NCBI GenBank assembly: GCA_025360685.1
Contig: JANYBR010000013.1
Coordinates: 1 to 15,420, forward strand
Source: Pseudomonadota bacterium
GTDB taxonomy: Bacteria; Pseudomonadota; Alphaproteobacteria; Micropepsales; Micropepsaceae
DNA: 15,420 nucleotides
Direction of reading: 5' to 3'
Below the pieces are notes generated by a model that was not told the origin of the DNA, did not search any database, and saw only the letters and a list, made by a program, of their open reading frames with translations. The translations under genes were made by a program, and so were the position numbers. Position 1 is the first letter of the stretch. Each line of letters begins with the position of its first letter. This document shows positions 1-7,353 of the stretch, in pieces.

Positions 1-1878
1 GATCGCATTGTCCTCGGCCAGAAGGAATCTCAAACCTCGCGGCACAGTCTTGTCGGCCGGCTCGTTCACGGACTTGTCCTGGACCGGCGGTGACGGTTCC
101 GGCTCGGACTCTGCGCACTGCAATTGCGGTTCGGGTTGGACGGGTTTCGCAACCAGGTCGGGCCGCATGGCAACCTGCTCGACAAGACTTGCGTAACGCA
201 CCGGCTTGACGAGATATCCGGCGAACCCCTTGGCCAACAGCTGTTGCACGCCCGAGCGGGCGCCGGACGTGACCAGCACGATTGCCGGAATCGTTTCATC
301 GGGCGCGGCAAGCGGTTTGGGCTCTGTTCGCGTTCCGCAGTCTATCAGCACGATATCAGGCCGCAGCGGGTCCTTGCCGCCCTTGGGGACGACATTGGCA
401 CCCGCGGCGCGCAGCTGTTCCATCAGCCCCGTGCGCAGCACGCGGTTGCGCGCCACGATGGCGACGTTCATGCCGTGCAGCGGCAGCGCCTCGGCCGCGA
501 CAGCGGGCGAGACGAGCGTGGCCGGTAACGTGAACCAGAACTGGCTGCCGCCGCCGGTCACCGCCTCGATCCCGATCTCGCCGCCCATCGCCTCGACAAG
601 ACGGCGCGAGATTGCCAGTCCCAGTCCGGTGCCGCCGAAGCGGCGGGCGTGTGCCGAGTCGGCCTGCACGAACTCGTCGAAGATCTCGCTGCGTTTTTCG
701 GCCGGCACGCCGACTCCCGTGTCGCGCACGTCGAAACGCACGCAGTGCGGTTCGTCGCCGTCCACCAGCCGCACATGGATGTGCACGCCGCCTTTTTCGG
801 TGAACTTGACGGCATTGCCGACCAGGTTGGTCAGGACCTGGCGCAGACGCACGCTGTCGGTGTGGATGGCCTCTGGCACGCCGGAGTCGATCACCGCCAC
901 CAGTTCGAGGTCCTTGTCATGGGCGCGCGGCGAGGCAAGCTCCAGCACACCCTCGATCGATTTGCGCAGGTCCACCTTGTCGTCGGCGAGCGCGAGGGTT
1001 CCGGATTCGATCTTGGCAAAGTCCAGAATGTCGCCGATCAGCGCCAGCAGCGATTCCCCTGATTCACTGATTGCTTTGACATAGGTGCGCTGTTCGGGCC
1101 GCAAATGCGTTTCGAGCAGGAGCCTGGCCATGCCCAGCACGCCGTTCATCGGCGTGCGGATCTCGTGGCTCATCGTCGCCAGGAAGCTCGACTTGGCGCG
1201 GCTCGCCGCTTCGGCGCGGTCGCGCGCTGCGGTCAAGGCGCTTACGAGGGCCTTTCGCTCGCTGATGTCGCGTCCGACACTTTGCACTTCGACGAGTTTG
1301 CCGCGAGTGTCGCGGACCGCGGAATCCTCCCAGGCGATCCAGCGCCAGCCATAGGCGGTGCGCACATGCTGGTCGTGCTGAACGCGGGCCTTGCCCGATT
1401 CCAGCGCCGCAAAACTTCCGAACGACCGGGTCTGGCTGGTGAAGTGAAGTTCCGGCTCAAAGGGCTGGCCCATGGCCGCACTCGATTTCAGTCCGAACAA
1501 CGTGAAAAATGCGTCGTTGCCGTAGGTCAGAGTGTTGTCCGCAGCACGGCGGAAAATGGCATCGCCCTGCGCGTCGACGAGGCCCTTGTACAATGCCTCG
1601 CGCTCGTTGAGCCGGGCATTCATGGCCGCCGCCGTCGTCAGTGACTGTTGCAGGTGCGAGCGGACGGACTGCAATTGTACGTTGTGCTTCTCGAGCAGCA
1701 CGCTGCGTTCCTGGTCGGCGACGAACTCGTGCAGCACGTAGGACAGCAGGACCGCGACAAGCGCCAGCAACACGGATGCCGCCGCCAATGTGAACTCGCC
1801 GGTCAGGGCCACATTGCCCAGCACCACGACAAGCATGGCCAGTGCAATCAGTCCCAAACCTGTTCGAAGGACGACCAA
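1..1878 (-). CDS. PAS hybrid sensor histidine kinase / response regulator (C-terminus cut by window edge)
   Basis: Membrane-bound two-component hybrid kinase; the signal is unknown. Numbering from the TTG at 1878-1876, two hydrophobic helices lie near residues 7-24 and 31-46 with almost no periplasmic loop. A short coiled stretch and a PAS-like region (about 90-210) follow. The HisKA dimerisation domain has the H-box MSHEIRTPMNG with the phospho-acceptor His near 238. The HATPase_c domain has an N-box (N351, N355), G1 box DTGVGV (D386) and G2 box GGTGLGL (415-421). A receiver-like domain (about 485-580) keeps an Asp in VLIDCG (513) and the Lys of YLVKP (558), but lacks the N-terminal acidic pair. 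A Pro/Glu-rich linker leads to a second receiver starting FLLAEDNAI, where the window ends. The start is uncertain: no ATG or GTG precedes TM1, an in-frame stop lies at 1936-1938, and TTG at 1878 or 1857 are the best options. The domain calls are solid; the pathway is unknown. Confidence 0.9.
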   Translation of the reverse strand, partial: MVVLRTGLGLIALAMLVVVLGNVALTGEFTLAAASVLLALVAVLLSYVLHEFVADQERSVLLEKHNVQLQSVRSHLQQSLTTAAAMNARLNEREALYKGLVDAQGDAIFRRAADNTLTYGNDAFFTLFGLKSSAAMGQPFEPELHFTSQTRSFGSFAALESGKARVQHDQHVRTAYGWRWIAWEDSAVRDTRGKLVEVQSVGRDISERKALVSALTAARDRAEAASRAKSSFLATMSHEIRTPMNGVLGMARLLLETHLRPEQRTYVKAISESGESLLALIGDILDFAKIESGTLALADDKVDLRKSIEGVLELASPRAHDKDLELVAVIDSGVPEAIHTDSVRLRQVLTNLVGNAVKFTEKGGVHIHVRLVDGDEPHCVRFDVRDTGVGVPAEKRSEIFDEFVQADSAHARRFGGTGLGLAISRRLVEAMGGEIGIEAVTGGGSQFWFTLPATLVSPAVAAEALPLHGMNVAIVARNRVLRTGLMEQLRAAGANVVPKGGKDPLRPDIVLIDCGTRTEPKPLAAPDETIPAIVLVTSGARSGVQQLLAKGFAGYLVKPVRYASLVEQVAMRPDLVAKPVQPEPQLQCAESEPEPSPPVQDKSVNEPADKTVPRGLRFLLAEDNAI

Positions 1879-2034
1879 CCCGCAGCCCGCCAGAATATCC
1901 GGTGTGACTATGGTTTGGACCGATTTAGGAAAGGTTCAAAGCATCCGGTTTGGGTAAGGTTGAAAAACGGTTAATGTCGCGCACCGGCCGCTCAGGCGGC
2001 AAAACAAACGGGGTTATCTTTCAAGGAGGAATGG
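1879..2034. other. Divergent intergenic region between sensor kinase and small secreted protein gene
   Basis: This 156 bp spacer must carry the promoters of both divergent genes. I see near-repeats of the type AAGGTT(C/G)AAA at about 1931-1940 and 1956-1965, but no convincing -35/-10 pair on either strand. The only clear signal is the Shine-Dalgarno sequence at its right end. Confidence 0.4.
2023..2030 (+). promoter_or_regulatory. Strong Shine-Dalgarno sequence that fixes the start at 2035
   Basis: AAGGAGGA is close to a full anti-SD match. An out-of-frame ATG at 2031 touches it with no spacer and opens a different frame, so the ATG at 2035 (4-nt spacing), which opens a frame beginning with a clean signal peptide, is chosen. 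Confidence 0.75.
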
Positions 2035-2424
2035 ATGCGGTTCTCAAGCTTAATACTCGCCGGTGCTTTCGTTCTGGTGGCCACTGCCGCCAGTGCCGAC
2101 GATCCGATGGCCACGACCTACGGCAACACGGTCGTGACCAAGAACGCCAAAACCGGCGCGGTCGGTCAGCTGTTGTTCAATGCCGACGGCACATACACGG
2201 CCAAGGGCACGGATCCATCAGGCAAGCCGCTCGAATATCCCGGCAAGTGGGTGGTGAAGGACAATGGCGCCACGCTCTGCCTGACGCCGCAGCTGCCGGC
2301 CAATACGCCCAATCCGCCAAGCGAGAGTTGTTCGCCGCTTTCGATCCACGCGGTGGGTGAACACTGGACGGTGACCAACAGCATGGGCGACAGCTTCGAC
2401 GTGGTGGTCAATACCGGCCGCTGA
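2035..2424 (+). CDS. Small secreted protein of unknown function
   Basis: A 129-residue protein that I do not recognise. It starts with a classical Sec signal peptide (MRFSSLILAGAFVLVATAASA) with likely cleavage after A-S-A near residue 21, so the mature protein of about 108 residues should be periplasmic or secreted. The mature part is rich in Gly, Thr, Asn and Pro with alternating beta-type patches (LLFNADGTYT, GKWVVKDNG, HWTVTNSMG, FDVVVNTGR), suggesting a small beta-barrel or beta-sandwich. Two cysteines (in LCLTP and ESCSP) flank a Pro-rich segment and could form a disulfide. It is monocistronic: a strong RBS precedes it and an intrinsic terminator follows within 20 bp. The gene is well supported; any function would be a guess. 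Confidence 0.85.
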   Translation: MRFSSLILAGAFVLVATAASADDPMATTYGNTVVTKNAKTGAVGQLLFNADGTYTAKGTDPSGKPLEYPGKWVVKDNGATLCLTPQLPANTPNPPSESCSPLSIHAVGEHWTVTNSMGDSFDVVVNTGR

Positions 2425-2441
2425 ACGTTTGCGACTGGATC

Positions 2442-2475
2442 AAACCGTGCGGCCAACACCGCACGGTTTATTTTT
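2442..2475 (+). terminator. Rho-independent terminator of the small secreted protein gene
   Basis: AAACCGTGC (2442-2450) pairs perfectly with GCACGGTTT (2461-2469), and two further G-C pairs extend the stem to 11 bp around a 6-nt loop. A T-rich run (ATTTTT, 2470-2475) follows. It starts 17 bp after the stop codon and separates this gene from pstCAB. Confidence 0.9.
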
Positions 2476-2517
2476 AGTTTCAAGACCTTAGATTGAACGC
2501 ACCGAAGTCCCTGCCGA

Positions 2518-2546
2518 CCGTCACAAAAGCTTTGCAAAACTGTGAT
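2518..2546 (+). promoter_or_regulatory. Candidate PhoB box upstream of pstC
   Basis: The stretch divides into 11-bp units: CCGTCAC-AAAA, GCTTTGC-AAAA and CTGTGAT. Enterobacterial Pho boxes are 11-bp repeats of CTGTCAT followed by four A/T bases. Unit 1 matches 5 of 7 and unit 3 matches 6 of 7, but the middle unit matches poorly. Position (about 100 bp before pstC) and downstream genes fit phosphate control. The same bases also form the inverted repeat TCACA-N15-TGTGA, so another regulator is possible. Confidence 0.35.
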
Positions 2547-2649
2547 GGTCCTTGCGCGCAACGCCGGTGGGATGGGTTCCTGTGACTTCTTTCGGACGGC
2601 TTTCCGGCTGGCCACTGATCTCGTCTAGAACTGGCACGCGCGCATTCCC

Positions 2650-3642
2650 ATGGCCGACATTGCCCTTGCAGAACAGATGAGTAGCGTTCCCGATCGAGCC
2701 ACAGCCGTGGCCAAGGGCGGCGCCCGCGACACACGCTTTCGGCTCCTGACATTGGCCGCTTCGTTCGTCGTGCTGGGGATATTCGCCGGCGTGATGGCAT
2801 CGCTGCTCATCGGTGCGCTGCCGGCGATGCAACATTTCGGCTGGGCGTTCATTTACACCGAAGCATGGAATCCGGTCACCGAAAAGTTCGGAGCGCTGGC
2901 TTCGGTCTACGGCACGCTCGTCACCTCGCTGCTTGCCATGTTCGTCGCGGTACCCGTCGGCATCGGCATCGCGATATTCCTCACGGAGATCTGTCCGCGT
3001 CCGCTGCGCCGGCCGATCGGGATTGCCATCGAACTGCTCGCCGGAATACCCAGCATCATCTACGGCATCTGGGGACTCTTCATCTTCGCGCCCTGGTTCC
3101 AGGTCCACGTGCAGACCTGGATCGTCGATACCGTGGCGAATGTGCCCTACCTGCAGGACATATTCGGCGGCCCGCCTTACGGCATCGGCATCTTCACCGC
3201 GGCACTGATCCTGTCGATCATGGTCCTGCCTTTCATTTCAGCGGTGACGCGCGATGTGTTCGAAACCGTCCCGCACGTCCTGAAGGAAGCCGCCTACGGT
3301 CTTGGCTGCACGACCTGGGAAGTGATGTGGCGGGTAGTTTTGCCATTCGCACGCTCCGGCGTGGTCGGCGGCGCGATGCTGGCGCTTGGCCGTGCGCTGG
3401 GTGAAACGATGGCGGTGACATTCGTCATCGGCAATGCGCATCACATCCAGAAATCGATTTTTGCGCCGGGAACGACGATCTCGGCCACCATCGCGAATGA
3501 ATTTACCGAAGCGGTCGGGGATCTCTATCTTTCCGCGCTGATCGAGATGGGCCTCATCCTGTTCTTCATTACCTTTGTCGTGCTGGCCAGCGCGCAATTG
3601 ATGTTGCGGGCGCTTGAGCGCCGGGCAGGCAGCGCGACATGA
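2650..3642 (+). CDS. pstC: Phosphate ABC transporter, permease subunit PstC
   Basis: One of the two inner-membrane permeases of the high-affinity phosphate importer; it pairs with PstA and is driven by PstB. The 330-residue length is typical. After a cytoplasmic N-tail of about 35 residues comes TM1 (LLTLAASFVVLGIFAGVMAS). Family signatures include the GIWGLFIFAPWF segment, the FETVPHVLKEAAYGLGCTTWEV coupling region (EAA-type loop) and LGRALGETMAVTFVIGN. The final helix ends near residue 320. There is no extended insertion as in some long PstC proteins. The ATG at 2650 has no good Shine-Dalgarno sequence, so a start at the internal ATG 2677 cannot be excluded. Its last codons overlap the pstA start (ATGA, 3639-3642). 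No pstS precedes it. Confidence 0.95.
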   Translation: MADIALAEQMSSVPDRATAVAKGGARDTRFRLLTLAASFVVLGIFAGVMASLLIGALPAMQHFGWAFIYTEAWNPVTEKFGALASVYGTLVTSLLAMFVAVPVGIGIAIFLTEICPRPLRRPIGIAIELLAGIPSIIYGIWGLFIFAPWFQVHVQTWIVDTVANVPYLQDIFGGPPYGIGIFTAALILSIMVLPFISAVTRDVFETVPHVLKEAAYGLGCTTWEVMWRVVLPFARSGVVGGAMLALGRALGETMAVTFVIGNAHHIQKSIFAPGTTISATIANEFTEAVGDLYLSALIEMGLILFFITFVVLASAQLMLRALERRAGSAT

Positions 3643-4481
3643 ACACGGGAATTTACGCGCGCCGCAAAATCTGGAACGGCTTTTTTCTGTTGCTGTCGGT
3701 GCTGGCGGCGGGGTTCGGACTCATCTGGCTCGGATTCATTCTCGGCGCGCTGTTCTACAACGGCTTCGAGGCGTTCGCGCCCAAGCTTTTCCTCGAGATG
3801 ACGCCGCCGCCAGGCGAGAACGGCGGCCTTGCCAACGCCATTCTCGGCAGCGTGATGATGAGCACCATCGCGGTCGTGGCGGGAACGCCGCTCGGTCTGT
3901 TCGCCGGTACCTATCTTGCCGAATATGGCCGCTACACGCGCCTTGCGTTCTTCGTGCGCTTTGTGAACGACACCCTGCTCAGTGCGCCATCGATCGTCAC
4001 GGGATTGTTCGTCTACGAACTCGTCGTCGTGAAGATGGGACACTTCTCGGCCTGGGCGGGCGCTGCCTCGCTGACGGTGATCGTGATCCCGGTCGTCGTG
4101 CGCACCACAGAGAACATGCTGCTGCTGGTGCCCAATGGCCTGCGTGAAGCGGCGGCTGCCCTGGGCGCGCCGCAGAGTTCGGTCATTCGCGCCGTAACCT
4201 GGCGCGCGGCGCGCGCTGGCATCGTCACCGGCGTGCTGCTGGCGATCGCCCGCATCTCGGGCGAGACTGCGCCACTGCTGTTCACTGCGCTCAACAACCA
4301 GTTCTGGAGCACCGATCCCAACGCGCCCATGGCGAGCCTTCCTGCCGTCATCTTCCAGTTCGCCATGTCGCCCTATGCGGACTGGCATCGCCTCGCCTGG
4401 GCCGGCGCGCTCCTGATTACGGCGACGGTGCTTACGCTCAGCATCATTGCGCGACTGTTGCAACCCAAGCGGAGTTCGTGA
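3639..4481 (+). CDS. pstA: Phosphate ABC transporter, permease subunit PstA
   Basis: Second transmembrane subunit of the Pst phosphate importer, 280 residues, with six predicted helices. An N-terminal helix (FFLLLSVLAAGFGLIWLGFI) is followed by the binding-protein-dependent permease domain: TPLGLFAGTYLAEYGR, then NDTLLSAPSIVTGLF, then the coupling loop NGLREAAAALGAPQSSVIRAV. ARISGETAPLLFTALNNQFW is a PstA hallmark. The start ATG overlaps the pstC stop, and its own TGA (4479-4481) shares the A of the pstB ATG, so pstC, pstA and pstB are probably translationally coupled. Nothing looks truncated. Confidence 0.96.
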   Translation: MNTGIYARRKIWNGFFLLLSVLAAGFGLIWLGFILGALFYNGFEAFAPKLFLEMTPPPGENGGLANAILGSVMMSTIAVVAGTPLGLFAGTYLAEYGRYTRLAFFVRFVNDTLLSAPSIVTGLFVYELVVVKMGHFSAWAGAASLTVIVIPVVVRTTENMLLLVPNGLREAAAALGAPQSSVIRAVTWRAARAGIVTGVLLAIARISGETAPLLFTALNNQFWSTDPNAPMASLPAVIFQFAMSPYADWHRLAWAGALLITATVLTLSIIARLLQPKRSS

Positions 4482-5263
4482 TGGACGCCAAGACCCCCAG
4501 CTCGGCGTCCAACGTCAAGGTCGATATCCGCGATCTCAGTTTCTTCTACGGCTCCAACAAGGCGCTGAAGAACGTCACCCTGCCGCTCTACGATCGGCGC
4601 GTGACCGCATTCATCGGTCCGTCGGGTTGCGGGAAATCGACCCTGCTGCGTGTGCTCAACCGCATCTATGAGCTCTATCCCAATCAGCGCGCCGAGGGCC
4701 AAGTGGTGCTCGACGGCGAAAATATTCTCAGTGCGCGGCTCGATACCAATCTGCTGCGCAGCCGCGTCGGCATGGTGTTCCAGAAGCCGACACCGTTTCC
4801 GATGACGATCTACGACAATGTCGCCTTCGGCATAAAGCTCTATGAGCGCATGCCGCGTTCCGAACTGGACGGCCGCATCGAAAGTGCCTTGCAGCGCGCC
4901 GCGCTGTGGGGCGAGGTCAAGGACAAGCTGAAGGAATCCGGATTGAGCCTCTCTGGCGGTCAGCAGCAGCGCTTATGCATCGCGCGCACAGTGGCGACCC
5001 GTCCGGAGGTGATCTTGCTGGACGAGCCATGCTCGGCGCTCGACCCGATCTCATCGGCGAAAATCGAGGAGCTGATCGACGAGCTTTCCACCGACTACAC
5101 GATCGTCATCGTCACCCACAACATGCAGCAGGCTTCGCGCACCTCCGATCACACGGCCTTCATGTATCTGGGTGAACTGATCGAATTCGGACCGACGGAA
5201 AAAATCTTCACCGCGCCGGACAAGAAGCAGACCGAGCAATACATCACCGGCCGGTTTGGGTAG
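4481..5263 (+). CDS. pstB: Phosphate ABC transporter, ATP-binding subunit PstB
   Basis: Cytoplasmic ATPase that energises phosphate import through PstC/PstA. The 260-residue length is normal. All ABC motifs are present: Walker A GPSGCGKS (46-53), Q-loop Q101 inside the PstB-typical FQKPTPFPMTIYDNV, signature LSGGQQQR (157-164), Walker B VILLDEP (D181, E182) and the switch His213 in VTHNMQQA. The ATG at 4481 has a GGAG 6 bp upstream; a GTG directly before it (4478) would only add one residue. It is the last gene of the cluster. The next gene is convergent, so phoU and phoB, which often follow pstB, are not here. Confidence 0.97.
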   Translation: MDAKTPSSASNVKVDIRDLSFFYGSNKALKNVTLPLYDRRVTAFIGPSGCGKSTLLRVLNRIYELYPNQRAEGQVVLDGENILSARLDTNLLRSRVGMVFQKPTPFPMTIYDNVAFGIKLYERMPRSELDGRIESALQRAALWGEVKDKLKESGLSLSGGQQQRLCIARTVATRPEVILLDEPCSALDPISSAKIEELIDELSTDYTIVIVTHNMQQASRTSDHTAFMYLGELIEFGPTEKIFTAPDKKQTEQYITGRFG

Positions 5264-5295
5264 TGCGAATTGAAATAGAATTTTATCCACTAAAC

Positions 5296-5395
5296 CGTCA
5301 TCGCCCGCTTTATGCGGGCGATCCATCTTGCTCATGGTAAAAGAAAAATGGGTTGCCCGGACGGGCCTAGCAACAGCGTGGGCCGGGCAATGACG
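5296..5395. repeat. REP-like nested palindromic intergenic element
   Basis: The outer ends are imperfect inverted repeats: CGTCATCGCCCGC at 5296 against the complement of GCCGGGCAATGACG ending at 5395 (about 11 of 13 matches). Inside are two hairpins: ATCGCCCGC / GCGGGCGAT (5300-5308, 5314-5322; 9 bp perfect, loop TTTAT) and TTGCCCGG / CCGGGCAA (5353-5360, 5383-5390). It sits between two convergent genes. The architecture matches dispersed REP/BIME-type elements of GC-rich Proteobacteria, and it may also act as a bidirectional terminator for pstB and the symporter gene. Only one copy is in this window. Confidence 0.6.
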
Positions 5396-5438
5396 AGAGT
5401 TGAGTGGTTGATTTCAACGCATACGACCGCGAGCTCGT

Positions 5439-6992
5439 CTACGCATAATCCGCTTCCGCGGTCGCGTCGCGCGGCGGCGTGCGCAGGATGCCGTTGAACA
5501 GCCAGCTGAACACCAGACTGACGGCGAGGTTGAGCACCAGCGACGACACCGCCGCGTAGCAAGGCACGATCACGCCGAGAATATGCAGCGGGTAGATCGA
5601 AACCTTGAACGCGTTTGTCCAAGCCATCCACGTGCCGCTGGCCATACCGGCAGCCCAACCCAGCAGCAGCGCCCAGGGATTGAGCCGGTTGGTGTAAAGG
5701 CCGAGCAGCACGGCGGGCGCCGTCTGTATGATCAGGATTCCGCCCAGCAGTTGGAACTGGATCGCATACTGCGTCGGCAATCCGATGATGAAGAACAGCG
5801 CACCCAGCTTGACGACAAGCGACACGATCTTGGCGACCTGTGCTTCGGCCTTCGGCGAGCAATTCGGATTGAGGTACTCGCGATAGATATTGCGCGTGAA
5901 GAGATTGGCGCAGGCGATCGACATGATCGCCGCAGGCACCAGCGCGCCGATGGCGATGGCGGCGAAGGCAATACCGACGAACCAGTTCGGGAAACTATGC
6001 AGGAACAGAGCGGGCACCGCGAACTGATTCCCAAAGGTCTTAAAGCCCTCCGCATACTGCGGCATCCCCCTCACGCCCGATGCCACGGCCATGGTGCCGA
6101 GCAGCGCGATCAGGCCGAGCGCGAAGGAGTAGGCCGGCAAGGCCACCGCATTGCGCCGCACCACATGGCGGCTCGATGAACTCAGCAATCCCGTCACCGC
6201 GTGAGGATAGAGGAACAACGCAAAGGTCGAACCGAGCGCAAGGGTTGCATAAGCTGACTGCGGTCCGAAATTGGCGGCGGTGGCCGGCGCCAGAATCAGT
6301 GTTTTCGGATCGGCTGCGGCGAAAATCTTGGCGAAGCCGCCGAGTTCAGCCGGAATGACGATGACCGCCGCGATTACGGTGGCGTAGAGCAGGAAATCCT
6401 TGACGACGGCGATCAGGGCAGGAGCACGCAGGCCGCTGGAATAGGTGTAGAGCGCCAGCACCGTGAACGCGATCAGCAGCGGAAAATCATGCACCACGCC
6501 GATCCCAGGAATGGTCGGGCTCATATTGATGCCAAGGCCCGCGATCACGACCTCCATGCCGACCAGCTGCAGTGCGATGTAGGGCATTGTCGCGACAATG
6601 CCGGTCACCGCGATCGCCAGCGCCAGAGTACCGTTGCCGAAACGGCCGCGCACAAAGTCGGCTGCCGTCACGTAGCCCTTGGCCTTCGCCACCGACCAGA
6701 GGCGGGGATAGACCGCGAACAGCAGCGGGTAGACCAGGATCGTATAGGGCACGGCGAAAAAACCAGTTGCTCCCGCGCCGAACAGCAAGGCCGGCACCGC
6801 GATGAACGTGTAGGCGGTGTAGAGATCGCCGCCGAGCAGGAACCAGGTCACTACCGTGCCGAATCGCCGCCCGCCGAGGCCCCACTCGCTCAGCAGGTTG
6901 AGATCGCCGCGCCGCCAGCGCGCCGCGAAAAATCCAAGGATAGTGACGAAAGCGAACAGCGCGACGAAAATGATGAGCGCGGGAGAATTCAT
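5439..6992 (-). CDS. Sodium:solute symporter family permease (MctP-like monocarboxylate transporter)
   Basis: Polytopic inner-membrane protein of 517 residues, about 13 helices, the usual SSS size. Typical parts are an N-terminal helix followed by LLSEWGLGGRRFGTVVTWFLLGGDLYT, then AKGYVTAADFVRGRFG, FLYPHAVTGLLSSSSR and the IGALVPAAIMSIACANLFTRNIYREY motif. SSS proteins use sodium or proton gradients to take up organic solutes; this DUF3311-linked subgroup includes panthothenate-type and rhizobial MctP lactate/pyruvate/alanine carriers. The frame stays open upstream to 7286, but ATG 6992 is chosen: the extension is unlike any transporter and would overlap all of the DUF3311 gene, and an AGGGA lies just upstream. 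The ATG overlaps the TGA of that gene. The exact substrate is uncertain. Confidence 0.9.
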   Translation of the reverse strand: MNSPALIIFVALFAFVTILGFFAARWRRGDLNLLSEWGLGGRRFGTVVTWFLLGGDLYTAYTFIAVPALLFGAGATGFFAVPYTILVYPLLFAVYPRLWSVAKAKGYVTAADFVRGRFGNGTLALAIAVTGIVATMPYIALQLVGMEVVIAGLGINMSPTIPGIGVVHDFPLLIAFTVLALYTYSSGLRAPALIAVVKDFLLYATVIAAVIVIPAELGGFAKIFAAADPKTLILAPATAANFGPQSAYATLALGSTFALFLYPHAVTGLLSSSSRHVVRRNAVALPAYSFALGLIALLGTMAVASGVRGMPQYAEGFKTFGNQFAVPALFLHSFPNWFVGIAFAAIAIGALVPAAIMSIACANLFTRNIYREYLNPNCSPKAEAQVAKIVSLVVKLGALFFIIGLPTQYAIQFQLLGGILIIQTAPAVLLGLYTNRLNPWALLLGWAAGMASGTWMAWTNAFKVSIYPLHILGVIVPCYAAVSSLVLNLAVSLVFSWLFNGILRTPPRDATAEADYA

Positions 6993-7210
6993 TGACCGTC
7001 CCTGCCGCGTTCCTCGCTGAAATAGATCGGCAGAAGTACCGCGGCGCCGAGAACGATCCACAGCATCTGGTACCAGTAAAAGAACGGTATGCCGGCGATC
7101 ATCGGCTCGATGCGGTTGTAGGATGGCACCCACATCATCGCGGCGTAGGGAATGAGCAGAAGCAGATAGAGCGGGCGAAAGCCCTTGCGCTTGCTGTTGT
7201 TTGCCACCAT
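6989..7210 (-). CDS. DUF3311 small membrane protein, partner of the symporter
   Basis: A 73-residue protein with a basic N-terminus (MVANNSKRKGFRP) and two hydrophobic helices: LYLLLLIPYAAMMWVPSYN, then after IEPMIAGIPFFYWYQ the helix MLWIVLGAAVLLPIYF. The short hairpin with the FFYWYQ(M/L) motif is characteristic of DUF3311, which is almost always encoded directly before a sodium:solute symporter gene. It is therefore probably a small accessory or stabilising subunit of the permease; that role is inferred from context. Its stop overlaps the symporter start by the ATGA arrangement. An in-frame TTG at 7231 would add seven residues without improving the protein; ATG 7210 follows a G-rich stretch. 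Confidence 0.85.
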   Translation of the reverse strand: MVANNSKRKGFRPLYLLLLIPYAAMMWVPSYNRIEPMIAGIPFFYWYQMLWIVLGAAVLLPIYFSEERGRDGQ

Positions 7211-7353
7211 GGGCCCCCGGCGATTCTGCAAGGATGATTACGGCATTGGCTCCGCGCCGCCAAGCCGCCGGCGTTTCGCATCGCACAATGAGTTGAAGGT
7301 GAATTTGACCGCCATGGCGCTATGATGCCGGCGACGCATTGTGGGGAAACGTC
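7211..7353. promoter_or_regulatory. Divergent promoter region; candidate -10 box for the plus-strand gene
   Basis: This 143 bp spacer drives the symporter operon leftward and a membrane-protein gene rightward. On the plus strand TATGAT (7321-7326) is a 5-of-6 match to a -10 box. A weak GTGAAT lies 17 bp upstream. It would start transcription about 20 bp before the ATG at 7354. I see no comparable signal on the minus strand. Confidence 0.3.

Noticed and set aside
206..1084. Long plus-strand open frame opposite the histidine kinase
   Set aside because: The minus frame carries all H, N, G1 and G2 motifs; this frame is Arg/Ser-rich, low-complexity and typical of a GC-rich antisense shadow.
2521..2545. 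TCACA-N15-TGTGA as a Crp/Fnr-type site
   Set aside because: Crp sites have a 6-bp spacer between TGTGA and TCACA, and here the half-sites are in the opposite order.
6993..7286. N-terminal extension of the symporter frame to 7286
   Set aside because: The extra residues have no transporter character and overlap the whole DUF3311 gene; ATG 6992 overlaps the DUF3311 stop as ATGA.
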